From Paulinella micropora (Eukaryota > Cercozoa > Imbricatea > Euglyphida), in NCBI GenBank assembly GCA_009731375.1, contig BJOX01000216.1:574225-632592 (forward strand): a DNA stretch of 58,368 bases, in the 5' to 3' direction. Shown piece after piece: positions 9,441-18,537 of the stretch. Every line of letters starts with the position of its first letter. Position 1 is the stretch's first letter. A program made the translations under genes and the position numbers. The notes beneath the pieces were generated by a model, which was not told the origin of the DNA, did no database searches, and was given only the letters and a program-made list of their open reading frames with translations.

Positions 9441-10433
9441 ATGTCGCGGCCGCGCAAAAGGCTCTGCACTAACTTCGGAGGCGACAGTGACACACCGGCC
9501 AGCTCTGCCTGCCGTGCACAGCCGGTGGTCGAACCCTTTGTGCCCTCGGCCAGCCTGCTGTTAGCCGATGCCAAAGACAACGCGGGCGCAGAAGCGTGGG
9601 TCCAAAGCAAACTGACGGAGTGGAGCCAGTACCGCAGCCCGTCATTGAAGCACCCACAGTCAGCATGGGCCCAAGTAGCGAGAGCCAACGCGAAGGCGGG
9701 CAAGGAGTTGCTACGCCTGCTGCGATCTTCCGGGGCCGCCGCCACAACAGCAGAGTGGGTCCACGGCCAATTGCAGCGGCCGACCCTCGAGGTCCGACAT
9801 GCCCTGGCGGTGTTGCGTGCCGTGGCCAACATCCCAAAAGCGAAAGCTCGGCGCGGCTGCTGCACGTGGGTAACCCGCCGGCTGGACACCGACCTTGTTC
9901 TGCAGTACGACGAAGACGAACAGAAGTGGGAAAGCAACCTTAAGGAGTGCCTGGACGCGGTCCTAGAGGAGTTTTATGCCTGGGAACACTACGATGCTAC
10001 GAGGCCCGTGCTGGCCCCGCTAATGATGTGCTTTGGCTGCAACCCCGGCTCGGGAGTAAATTGGGAGGTACCTGCGTTGCTGATTGTGCTGCGCGCACAA
10101 AAGGAGCACGAGCCGTCCACCGTGTGGTGCGTTCCGCTCGCCGTGCCGGGCGGGAAGTCGGTGAGGCGCGACCTACGGCACCTCGTGGGCTACGGAGAAG
10201 ACAATTTTGTCTGGGGTCCAGACATCCACGTCGCAGAGTGGACGGAAGACAAGCACGACGAAGTAGTGGCCTTGATGAACTTGTTGAAGCGCGTGCTGCA
10301 AAACCTCAGCATCGAGGTCAGTTCCGCCGAGAGCACGCAGTCTCCTCTGCAAGTGTGGTCACTCTTGTGGCCAGCGGCCCGGGACGCCTGCGTAGTGGCT
10401 GCCGCCAAGTGTAAAACCGCCGAACTTCAATAG
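9441..10433 (+). CDS. Hypothetical protein, 330 aa
   Basis: Open frame from ATG (MSRPRKRLCTNF) to TAG. No family recognised. The amino end is basic. The body is rich in Ala, Leu and Trp, predicted helical, with central segments VLEEFYAWEHYDATRP and VPALLIVLRAQKEHEPSTVW suggesting a globular fold. The last eleven codons (AAKCKTAELQ and stop) are supplied by the dispersed CCAAGTGTAAAACCG module that recurs non-coding at 16.2, 43.9 and 50.3 kb. The native carboxy terminus may therefore have been replaced by repeat sequence. Confidence 0.6.
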   Translation: MSRPRKRLCTNFGGDSDTPASSACRAQPVVEPFVPSASLLLADAKDNAGAEAWVQSKLTEWSQYRSPSLKHPQSAWAQVARANAKAGKELLRLLRSSGAAATTAEWVHGQLQRPTLEVRHALAVLRAVANIPKAKARRGCCTWVTRRLDTDLVLQYDEDEQKWESNLKECLDAVLEEFYAWEHYDATRPVLAPLMMCFGCNPGSGVNWEVPALLIVLRAQKEHEPSTVWCVPLAVPGGKSVRRDLRHLVGYGEDNFVWGPDIHVAEWTEDKHDEVVALMNLLKRVLQNLSIEVSSAESTQSPLQVWSLLWPAARDACVVAAAKCKTAELQ

Positions 10434-10477
10434 ACAAAGAAAAGCTAAAACAGGGGCGTAGCGTCGGTTGATTGATT

Positions 10478-10620
10478 CCTCCCCTCTTCTTTCCCCTGAG
10501 CCCAGGGGGGCTCAAGGAGCAGGGAAAGGGGGAGGGGAAGGGCGCAGAAGCTACAAAAAAATATAAATACATAAAACGCCTCCACTAAGCCCCTCCCCAT
10601 GCCGGGCGCCCCCGTGACAG
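10478..10620 (+). repeat. GAGCCC hairpin repeat (family 3)
   Basis: CCCCTGAGCCCAGGGGGGCTCAAGG hairpin with flanking GGGAAAGG and AGGGCGCAGAAGCTACAAAA, then AATACATAAAACGCCTCC and CCCATGCCGGGCGCCCCC. The same block recurs at 16.65-16.79 and 25.02-25.13 kb and, as the bare hairpin, at 37.5, 49.4 and 51.85 kb. Confidence 0.7.
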
Positions 10621-10846
10621 AAAGAGACGTGAGCTTTTCGGGTTTTATTATGCTCAAAAACTATTGGCACAGCACAACGAACAAGCAGAAATAGAAGCAG
10701 AAAAGCAGAGGAAAGAGTTTGCACCGCCAGAAAACACCGACCCACTTCGTGGTGTTCTTTATCTGTAAAGAAGCGTCTGACCTTAACAGCGCCCAAGATT
10801 AAAATTTGGTCAGGGATTTTTGTTCTATTTCTTTTTTTGTACATTC

Positions 10847-11686
10847 TTAGATAGGAACCACGAATTGTGTCACTGGCGCACGACAGAGCGGACATTTGGA
10901 CATTTTCTCCGCACAGGTTACACAAGTCTGGGAATGTCCACAAGGGGATAGCACGACTAGCGGCCCGGTCTCTTGTCCGGGTTCTTCGTAGCAGACATTG
11001 CAGAGCGGCCGTAACAGCTGCACCAGCGTGCTCTTTTCCAGAGCCCGCAAACAATCCAACAGCGTTTGCAGGCATTGTTTATTTTCGCCGTCCGCCAGCT
11101 GTGCTACTTCAACGCCGGTAAGCAGTGTAGTCAGCCCAGCTACATTGCGGATTTCTGGCAGGGTCGGGGGGCCGCCCGGCGGCACGCATACCGCGCGTTT
11201 GCGTTCCCCCCTGCGCAGTTTTCGGATCCCGGCCCTGACACTATCGCGCTCGGTACGCAATTTCTTTAAGCTCTGAATCGCCAGCCTAATCTCTTCCTGC
11301 TTTTGCTCTACGCTCGCTCGCAGTTCCCGCAGCACTAGCTCAGTCTCGTATTTCTTTTGCTCCAAGCTCGTTTGCAGGTTCTGTAGCAACAGCTCGGCCT
11401 CCTGCCTCTTGTGTTCTAGGGCGGATTGTAGATTCCGCAGCACGAGTTGTGCTTCCCGTCGCTTGGTCTCCAACGCCGCTTCTACTTCGTGCTCCAGGAC
11501 GGCGCGGATCGTCTCCGCCCGGGAATCTGGCTGCGGCGGGGGCGGCAAGGTTGGCCCCGCGGTTGCTAGGGGCGGGGGTCCGGCGCTAGACTTGGCACAG
11601 ACCTTTTGGCCGCAGGTACAGTTCACGTTGCTGTGTTCATAGAGGAATTCTAGGGCCTGTCCCGAGGTAGGCTGGCCGTTCGCCAC
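10847..11686 (-). CDS. Coiled-coil RING-finger protein (3' part of split gene)
   Basis: 279 codons. Residues about 55-150 form a long coiled coil of repeated ALEHKRQEAELLLQNLQ-type segments. The last 50 residues are a C3HC4 RING-HC finger: CNVCYEE, then SPCGHSQTCVTC, then CPLCRAPV. This resembles the carboxy-terminal RINGs of IAP/MGRN-type E3 ubiquitin ligases. RING-HC fingers recruit E2 enzymes, so E3 activity is likely; substrates are unknown. There is no ATG: the frame opens at a GTG and overlaps the 3' end of the upstream helical ORF (11637-12731) in another frame. I therefore infer that both are one gene broken by a frameshift near 11700. Confidence 0.8.
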   Translation of the reverse strand: MANGQPTSGQALEFLYEHSNVNCTCGQKVCAKSSAGPPPLATAGPTLPPPPQPDSRAETIRAVLEHEVEAALETKRREAQLVLRNLQSALEHKRQEAELLLQNLQTSLEQKKYETELVLRELRASVEQKQEEIRLAIQSLKKLRTERDSVRAGIRKLRRGERKRAVCVPPGGPPTLPEIRNVAGLTTLLTGVEVAQLADGENKQCLQTLLDCLRALEKSTLVQLLRPLCNVCYEEPGQETGPLVVLSPCGHSQTCVTCAEKMSKCPLCRAPVTQFVVPI

Positions 11687-12731
11687 GAGCGCGTTGCGGA
11701 TCGGCAGGCACGGTTTGCCCTACGGCCTCGCGCAGAAAGTAGTTTAGCAGCACGGGGCAATGCTGCGCTGCGGCCGCCGCACTCCACGTCCAATCCGTAA
11801 ACTGCCAGAGCTCGCGCATGCCCTTGAGCCCGATAAAGACGTCCTCGCGCGGTAACTGCAACATCGCGGCGTCTAGCAGGGCTACGGACACGTACGCCGC
11901 GCGGAACGTGGGCCCACCCAGCATGGCTTGGGGGCTTACGAGTAGCACGCGGAGCACTCCCGCCAGCAACTCCTCCAGTGCAAACTGCCTGGTCAGCTTG
12001 GCGGCCCGCTGGGGCTGCTCGGGGTTCGGAGCGCACAGCTGGGCCAGGACGGAGCGGAGCGGCCCCGGCTGCGCGTAACGCTCTCGCAGCCAGCGCCAGA
12101 GTACAGCGGCCACATGCAGCCAGTGGCACCAAGCAACGGCGTACACGAGCGCCGGCAGCTTATCGGGGTGGGCTCGGCCGATCAACGAGCGCAGCAACCC
12201 CTGGGCTTTCTCATCGGGCTTGCCCTGGTCTAGCACAAAAGCTAGCACTAGTTGGGCAAACCTGTACTGATCATTTTCTAGGTGGTAGGCGGGCCAGCAG
12301 CTCAGCCCCGCCCATAAAGCCTCGAGCATACCAACCGCCGGCTTGCCCAGCGTCAGCTTCGAGAACATAAACCAGACGCTATCCCGTAACAAATAATCGC
12401 TGCCGGGCGTGCTGTCTGACGAGTTCTGGTCTAGAGCAGCCAGTAGCTTGCTTTCCTTGTGTTTTACCTCCTGCGGCAGGTAGAGGAGTAGCTGCTTGGC
12501 AAGGTCTGCCTTGTTCTGGCACACTAACGCCTCGAGTAATGGTACGTGCATGCCCGATAAAACCTGGCTCCACAACAAGTATTGCAAGCCCTGCTTGGAG
12601 TCCAGCATCGAAGCTAGGTTCGAGATGTTCACGGTGCCATCCTGAATAATTCCGGACAGGGGTTCGTGAGTAGGACGGAAGTCTTGCATGAGCGTCGGGC
12701 TTCGTAGCTTAGCGTGATATGCACATCCCAT
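11637..12731 (-). CDS. Helical-repeat protein (5' part of split RING gene)
   Basis: 364 codons from the ATG at 12731; a second ATG (MQDFRPTHEP) is 14 codons in. All-helical, Leu/Ala-rich, no catalytic motif. It shares a diagnostic block with the gene at 35175-36893: FTDWTWSAAAAAQHCPVLLNYF here against FDWQWCMAAALQRSPVLFKFF there. It ends in a short off-frame tail (RARGERPAYLG) just where the RING-protein frame opens. The paralogue continues straight from helical part to coiled coil, so this gene probably did too. Whether the shift is real or a sequencing error needs reads. Confidence 0.65.
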   Translation of the reverse strand: MGCAYHAKLRSPTLMQDFRPTHEPLSGIIQDGTVNISNLASMLDSKQGLQYLLWSQVLSGMHVPLLEALVCQNKADLAKQLLLYLPQEVKHKESKLLAALDQNSSDSTPGSDYLLRDSVWFMFSKLTLGKPAVGMLEALWAGLSCWPAYHLENDQYRFAQLVLAFVLDQGKPDEKAQGLLRSLIGRAHPDKLPALVYAVAWCHWLHVAAVLWRWLRERYAQPGPLRSVLAQLCAPNPEQPQRAAKLTRQFALEELLAGVLRVLLVSPQAMLGGPTFRAAYVSVALLDAAMLQLPREDVFIGLKGMRELWQFTDWTWSAAAAAQHCPVLLNYFLREAVGQTVPADPQRARGERPAYLGTGPRIPL

Positions 12732-12967
12732 GCCAGCTTATCCTATGACCTCACAGCCGCCGGGGGGAGAAAGAAAGAGAACCAAAACAGCGAGAGAAAG
12801 AGGAGGGGAGAGGGGTGGGGGGGGGGGCGAGGAGGCCGCGCCCCCCCAGGGAAAACTCACTCCCCTTTTTTCTCCTTCCCTCTCCCTCTCCTAATTTTCA
12901 GTGGCATTGTAAGAGCTAAAAACTCAAGCAAGAGAAAAAGGGCAAACATTTGCGTTTCCTGAAACAA

Positions 12968-14802
12968 ATGCGCCGGCGCTCGACGTACTCAGAGCTGCGG
13001 AAGGCCCTGCAGGACAAGGACGTCAAACTGGCGCTGGGGGAAGCGGAGAACGCGCGCCTGGAGCGCGAGCTGCGCGAGGAGCCTGGACCCCTGCTGGTAG
13101 TTATCACTGGCGAATCGGGTGTCGGCAAGAGCAAGCTACTGTCGCAGTTGTTAGACGAAGACCTGCCCCTGTCTGGTGCGCAGGGTACGTCTTGCACGCA
13201 GTGCCCCCTGCATTTCGAATTTGCAGACACCGTTTACTTCGAGGCCGAGCTTTGCTTCTACGCGCGGGATATCTGGCAGGCAAGAATACGGCCGTTGCTG
13301 CTGGACTTGGGCCTCGGTCGCCAAGAATCCAAGGCGCGCTCGGAGGCGTTGCAGACCTTGTGCGAGATCTACACGGGGCTGGAGGCGCGACTAATAAAGC
13401 GTGGCCTAACGCTGCAGGAGCTCGAAGCGTGGTACCCAGAGTTACACGGCGCGTTGGGCACACACGTGCGGTTTAGGGGTCGGGATGCGCGGGCGGCGCT
13501 AGAGGCGGCGTTCGCGTACGCCCATGCCGCACACGAGCCAGGGCAGCCGGCGTGCAAGCGACGGCGCACAACAACAACCCGCGTGCCGCGCTGGGGCTGT
13601 GTGCAGAAGGTAGTGGTCAGGGGGCGTTTTCAACTGCTGCGACAGCGACCGTCGAGCAACTGTGGCGGGCTGGTACTGTGCGACCTGCCAGGCTCGGCGG
13701 CGACAGCAACCAGTTGCGCGACAATGTGTGGGAACAATACCTGCCACAGGCGGACTGTGTGTTGCTGGTGGCCGACATCACGCGCGCCCTAACAAACCGA
13801 CAGAACACTAGCAAGTTCGCTCGGGCGGTGCAGATGTGCGTACAGCACGGCCGCCTGAACAGGCTGGCGTTCGTGCTGACCAAGAGCGACACCGGGCTGG
13901 AACCTGAAGAGCTAGAAGGGAGCACGAAGCTGCTGGGCTTTTGTGTGGGGAAGCCCGACAAGCCTGGGCCGTGCACTGGGGGTTTGGCGTGTCGCATTAA
14001 GGGGCACAGAACCCTGCTGAACGCGTGCCGCTGGTGGGTCAGGAAACGCGCGCAACGCCTTTGTGCGCCAAAGCCTGGAGAAAAGTGTTGCGGGCCAGGT
14101 CAAGGAACTGCTGCGCCAGGCGCCGGCCGGCCTCGGTGTGGCAAAAAAAACGACACACAGGGGTGCCGGCGCTGCGCAAATACCTGCGGCGAAGCGTGCT
14201 GCGGCCGGTGAGCGTGCCTCGACCGACAGGCCGAAGATTGGCGGCGGGCTTTTTTTAACGAGGTCCACAACAGTTTGGAGCGCAGCGTAAAGAGCGACAA
14301 AACGGCAGAGGCCATAACCCCTCTGGCCGCCCGCTACTGCCACGAACAGATCGAGCATCACAGCGTTCTGACCGCCATTCTGCGCCGGAAAGGAGACGCG
14401 TACTCCACCGGAGCGCCACCCAACTAGAAAACCTGGCAGCTCAGCCACGAGGTGTGCGAGCTACGAGAGCAAGACCTCAAGTGCAACGCACTGATAGTTG
14501 CTCGAGAGGAGGAGCACCAGGGCGCGGCCCACAAGCTACTAGAGGATTGGACTGGATCTGGGTTCAGGCGTTGCCTACAAGAACCCATCCAGAAAGAAGT
14601 GCAGAGGCTGTGTGCCCGCGTGGCCGGGGTCTCTGGGCCAGTGGCTGGTTACGCGCGGCAGCTCGCGTACCTAGGCCACATCTTGCTTTCCTCGCACTCC
14701 GCCGCGCAGGTGTTGTCGTTGCCAGAAGCGGAGCGGAACGCGCACGTAGACGCAATTGCAGGTTGGCACAATCGGTTGGACAAAGCACTGGACACGGATT
14801 AG
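12968..14802 (+). pseudogene. Dynamin/GBP-like GTPase, multiply frameshifted
   Basis: ATG at 12968. After a short coiled coil comes a G1 P-loop, VITGESGVGKSKLL (residues 48-55 GESGVGKS). The G3 motif CDLPG lies near 13690 at the end of the first frame. The frame must then shift to continue through DNVWEQYLPQADCVLLVADI and the G4 motif TKSD near 13885. Further shifts (about 14000-14250) and an in-frame TAG at 14425 separate the remaining helical tail (LLEDWTGSGF, ending DKALDTD). The motif spacing fits the large-GTPase family that remodels membranes or acts in defence. At least three frame breaks mean a pseudogene or a poor-quality read region; one lies by an A run near 14148. Confidence 0.7.
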
Positions 14803-14898
14803 ATCGGTGGCGGCTACCCCTCAGGAAAGAAGGGGTGGGGGAGAGCGCCCCAATTCCTACCCCCTCCCCCCCTTTCATCGCTTGGATAGCAGTTCTTT

Positions 14899-14908
14899 TT
14901 ATAAAAGA
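14899..14908 (+). promoter_or_regulatory. TATA-like box
   Basis: TTTATAAAAG sits about 20-27 nt before the ATG of the HNH-like gene, in otherwise mixed sequence. Position and sequence suit a TATA-type promoter with a very short leader. Confidence 0.45.
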
Positions 14909-14925
14909 GTTGGGGGACGGTCAAG

Positions 14926-15513
14926 ATGGCCAGCGCAGACCAAGGTAGCACTACGCTAAGTCTGCGGCGTAAATTAGAGGAGCTGGCGCGTCGACACAAG
15001 AACGTACAGATTCTGACAACCGAGCCAGTTTACCTCGGAGACTTTGCAGAGCTAGTCAATCTAAGGAAACCTCTCTCTTTGTTGGAAGCGCGCGAATGGG
15101 CACGCGCCCATCGTAGACATCCTCTGCTAGCACCTTACTTCCAGCCAGGAGGCGTCCGGGCACATGTTGATTATATAGTACCGAAGCGGTGGGGAGGCCT
15201 TGACCATGCGCGTAACTATATGTTAATGCCGGATGTCGTGAACGCAAGCTTCCGAGAATTTCTAGATAGCGAGAAGCTGGTCTACACAGGAAGCATAGCG
15301 GCGCGCAAGGCAGCAGCCTTTTGCAGGTATGGCAGAGAACACAAGACCAAGTGTAGTCTGTTTCGCGACATGCCCGAGCTGCCCGTGGCTGGCTTACACG
15401 TCACTTCTGGCAGCGCACGCTGGCAGCCACTGCAGCCGAGCGCCGCCAGGTGGACGCGGCGGCGCCTGCGACTCACACACTGGGTCAGGAGCGGCAAAAT
15501 TCACATTTCTTGA
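14926..15513 (+). CDS. HNH-like nuclease-fold protein
   Basis: A 195-aa protein. Residues 80-110 carry an HNH-type beta-beta-alpha pattern: HVDYIVPKRWGG, then Asn97 in ARNYMLM and Asn106 in NASF. In active HNH enzymes the first block is usually D-H-I-x-P, with the His as general base; here it is D-Y-I-V-P, so the catalytic His is replaced by Tyr. His80, two residues before the Asp, might substitute. Activity is therefore doubtful. The amino part is helical, and the carboxy tail after about 170 is Arg-rich. Homing or mobile-element HNHs are common in giant viruses, but no intron or intein is visible around it. Confidence 0.6.
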   Translation: MASADQGSTTLSLRRKLEELARRHKNVQILTTEPVYLGDFAELVNLRKPLSLLEAREWARAHRRHPLLAPYFQPGGVRAHVDYIVPKRWGGLDHARNYMLMPDVVNASFREFLDSEKLVYTGSIAARKAAAFCRYGREHKTKCSLFRDMPELPVAGLHVTSGSARWQPLQPSAARWTRRRLRLTHWVRSGKIHIS

Positions 15514-15599
15514 ATCTGTGGTTTTATTAAACCAAGAAAAATAAAACGCCTCCGCTAAACCCCTTCCCTCTCCCCCCCCCTCCCTTTTCTTTTTTAGCG

Positions 15600-15692
15600 C
15601 ACAGTGCGCAAGATGTAAAAAAAATAGGAAAAATATGAAAAGTGGGAGAAAAAAAAATTGGGATGCGTTTGCACGCGCAAACAAGGGACGAG
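15600..15692 (+). repeat. MITE-1, right half
   Basis: Begins at CACAGTGCGCAAGATG and runs through AAAATATGAAAAGTGG to the terminal GCAAACAAGGG. The left half is missing. Confidence 0.7.
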
Positions 15693-15821
15693 GGGAGGGG
15701 GGGGAGGGTAGCAGGGGGGCAAGGGGGACGGAGGAACGGGGGGGGGCGGGGGGAGCACTCCCTTCCCCCCCCCCCNNNNNNNNNNCCCTCCCCTCCCCTT
15801 TGTCTTCCCCCTCCCCTTCCC

Positions 15822-16030
15822 CGTTTGTTTCTCTGGTTGTCGGGCAAAAAAATATTTCCGCAGATCTTTTCATATTTTTCATATTTTTCTGACCTTGCGC
15901 ACGGTGGCCGAGCCATGGCACCGACAGGACGCCGTCGGGGTCGTGGGGGCCCTTGGATACCTGGTACATTGAACACCGCCCATCCATCCGCCGCGGGGCT
16001 GCGCTGGAGCACAGTGCGCAAAATGTAAAA
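15822..16030 (+). repeat. MITE-1 element, near-full copy
   Basis: CCCCGTTTGTTTCTCTGGTTG terminus, left CATATTTTT pair, core, and right CACAGTGCGCAAAATG; the outer right arm is absent. It starts just after the 10-N gap at 15776-15785. Confidence 0.75.
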
Positions 16031-16045
16031 AACTAGCATTCTATA

Positions 16046-16075
16046 CCCCGCCGACTTTAGTAAAAGTCGGCGGGG
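16046..16075. terminator. Perfect 13-bp hairpin with AGTA loop
   Basis: CCCCGCCGACTTT, AGTA, AAAGTCGGCGGGG: perfect inverted arms. Stable hairpins mark transcript 3' ends in several amoeba giant viruses; here no gene ends close by, so the role is open. Confidence 0.4.
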
Positions 16076-16644
16076 CCGGGCCGTGTCAATACGGACAAGT
16101 GAGAAGTAATCTCTAATGGAAAATGCGTACAGAAATAGATACGGCAAAAAAAGAAATCGCCGACAGCAAGAAAGGTTGTAGAGCGCCCCCCCCCCCCTGC
16201 CCTTTCTCTTTCCCTCTCCTAGGTCTCAGTGCCAAGTGTAAGACCGTCGAGCTTCAATTCAGCGTATTCTTTGTCGCACTTTCTTGGCGCGCCCTCCCCC
16301 TTCCTCTCCCACTCCCTGCTCTCAGACGGGGGGGGGGGGGGGGGAAAAAANNNNNNNNNNNNNNNNNNNNNNNNNNNNNNNNNNNNNNNNNNNNNNNNNN
16401 NNNNNNNNNNNNNNNNNNNNNNNNNNNNNNNNNNNNNNNNNNNNNNNNNNNNNNNNNNNNNNNNNNNNNNNNNNNNNNNNNNNNNNNNNNNNNNNNNNNN
16501 NNNNNNNNNNNNNNNNNNNNNNNNNNNNNNNNNNNNNNNNNNNNNNNNNNNNNNNNNNNNNNNNNNNNNNNNNGGGGGGGGGGGCCGCCCCCCCCCCCCT
16601 TTGGCGCCCCCCCCCTCCTGTATGCAAAAATCCTTTCTGCCACC

Positions 16645-16790
16645 CTCCCCTCTTCTCTCCCCTGAGCCCAGGGGGCTCAAGGAGCAGGGAAAGTGGGAGG
16701 GGAAGGGCGCAGAAGCTACAAAAAAAATAAATACATGCAACGCCTCCACTAAGCCCCTCCCCATGCCGGGCGCCCCCCCCCCCTTATATC
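16645..16790 (+). repeat. GAGCCC hairpin repeat (family 3)
   Basis: CCCCTGAGCCCAGGGGGCTCAAGG hairpin, AGGGCGCAGAAGCTACAAAA, AACGCCTCCACTAAGCCCC and CATGCCGGGCGCCCCC, in the same order as at 10478-10620. Confidence 0.7.
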
Positions 16791-16874
16791 TCCCTGTCAA
16801 AATCTGCAGACGGGGGGGGGAACTAAGACAATCCGTGCTCTTCCTCCCCTTTGCTTCCCCCTCCCCCCATCCCT

Positions 16875-17008
16875 TGCCCGTCTGTTTCTTTGGTTGTCGA
16901 GCACAAAATTTTTTTTTTCCTCTTTTCATATTTTTCATATTTTTGTGAACTTGCGCACGGTGGCCGAGCCCTGGCACGGACAGGACGCCGTCGGGGGTCG
17001 TGAGACGT
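16875..17008 (+). repeat. MITE-1, left half
   Basis: From GTCTGTTTCTTTGGTTGTCG through the CATATTTTT pair, GCGCACGGTGGCCGAGCC and CAGGACGCCGTCGGGGGTCG, then cut. Confidence 0.7.
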
Positions 17009-17889
17009 AGCAGTCGGTTGATTGGTTACAAAGTTAAAAAAGTTTGTTATTAAAAGCTCGAAGAAAGTAAAGCAAACAATCACACACGTTCACACCCCAA
17101 TTACGTGTGCGGTTTTTTAGGCATTGCCTCTCCGTCTCCTGGAGCTACTGCGTAGCGTCGGTTGATTGAAGGCGTCCCACTTAGTGTTGGTCCTTTTGAA
17201 CTCGTCCAGCAGATTGAACAGCTGGTAAATCAGAGGTGGCTGCCGCGCGTTTGGACTTCGTACCCGAAGGACACCGTATTTGTCGAGGGCTGGATGGTGT
17301 TGGTAATGAAAAAGCATTCGCTGGTGAGCTTTGCCGTGTCACACAAAACATCTTTCCAGCTTTGTGCTTCGTCGACGGCGCCTTCTATTTCTTTCTCTCT
17401 GACTTTTTAATTCCAAGTCTGTAACGGACGGTGTAAAAAGCCCGCTTGGGCCTGGGCTCTTTGCCACAGCCCTTGCAGCATACTGCCATGACAAACACGC
17501 CAGGTTTCTTTTGTAGTCTTTTTTAATCAATGGAGGGAGGGGGCTAAGACAATTCGTGCTCTTTCCCCTGCCCTGCTCCTCCCCCCCTCTCGTCCCTTCT
17601 CCCTTGTTAAGACCTTTTTGTTACATTTTCTTTTACTTTCTTGGCTTCCCCTGGGATGGACGGCTCTGGCTAATCTTGACACTGAAAACTAAGGGAGGAG
17701 AGGGAGAGGGAGCCTCAAGAATGTGCTAATTTTTTTTGGCCGGGAGCAAAATAAATAAATATGAAAAGAAATACATGAAACGCCTCCAATCAATCCGCGA
17801 GCTGTGTCTTTCTGCAGCCCGCGCCAAACAGTCTGACTTGGGTACAAAAGCTGTTATGAATTAAAAGAATCTTTTTTTCTTATTTTCAT

Positions 17890-18321
17890 TTGCAAACTCA
17901 GGGAGAGAGCGTACAATGTTCAAAGAGAAGCCAGGCAGAGACTAATACGAGGATCGCGCAACAAGTGACACTAGCACAGACCCCCCGGGAGCCACAAAAG
18001 AAGAGGTGCGGGAGTGCCCAGAGAGGTTTGAAAAACAGGTTGCGGCCTATTTGCCAAAAAAAAACACTAGAGTTGCTTGCGCAAGGAATACTGCACACAT
18101 CTGTGCTGTCCTACGGTCACCGCTCCTACGTACTCCCAGCCCTTGCGGCATGCCGCATCCATTGCGCACCAATCGCAAGTCCCGCCCACCAGCTTCCTAT
18201 TTTTTGCAGCTTTATTAGAGCAATGCGGGTCGCAGACAGCCGACCCCACATCCTTCTTAAACAGGGTAACAGATCCCTTAGTGCTGCACGATGTCGCGTG
18301 CCACACACAGGCAATTTGCAC
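17890..18321. other. Possible decayed Cys-rich gene, minus strand
   Basis: The minus strand from about 18321 to 18067 is open with spaced cysteines (WHATSCS, CDPHCS, GTCDWCAMDAACRKG), but it starts after a stop without an ATG. It overlaps the end of the most proximal collagen-like ORF in another frame. A fusion of a Gly-X-Y segment with a Cys-rich domain, broken by a frameshift, is possible. Plus-strand frames here are equally unconvincing. Confidence 0.25.
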
Positions 18322-18478
18322 ACATTAGGTCCTTGTTTTCGTCCTCGACGTCCTCCCCCTCCCTCTCACTCTCGTCGCCCCTCTCACCTTTGTCGCCCCG
18401 CTCCCCTTTGCTCTGCACCTCCCTGCCTCTAGGGAAGGTGAGAGGGCCGAAAAACATTTCCGTGTGAGTAAAAAACAT
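18278..18478 (-). CDS. Collagen-like short ORF, copy 3
   Basis: A 66-aa frame beginning MFFTHTEMFFG, then PRGREVQSKGERGDKGERGD (Gly-X-Y triplets) and an acidic EGEDVEDENKD stretch, ending with CANCLCVARDI. It is the shortest member of a three-copy tandem array sharing the MFFGP...PRGREVQSKGERGD amino end. Its tail differs from copies 1 and 2. Expression is unproven, and the ORFs could be a by-product of the minisatellite. Confidence 0.35.
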   Translation of the reverse strand: MFFTHTEMFFGPLTFPRGREVQSKGERGDKGERGDESEREGEDVEDENKDLMCANCLCVARDIVQH

Positions 18479-18537
18479 ACCGTTTCTCCCCACGGGAAAG
18501 CGTCCGATTTCTCTGCTAGCCTCCGCAACGGCCCCAG

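Larger units (their letters stand above)
16080..17110. other. Gene-free repeat region with 223-N gap
   Basis: Holds a copy of the CTCAGTGCCAAGTGTAA module (16224-16300), a G tract leading into the Ns at 16351-16573, a family 3 hairpin block (16645-16790) and the left half of a MITE-1 (16875-17008). No coding frame can be supported. Confidence 0.6.

Noticed and set aside
16320-16700. Long frames spanning 16.22-16.98 kb on both strands
   Set aside because: They are held open by 223 Ns and G/C tracts only.
17117-17530. Small minus-strand frames in 17.1-17.5 kb
   Set aside because: Short, without consistent start, with stops in every frame; some protein-like runs but no family match.
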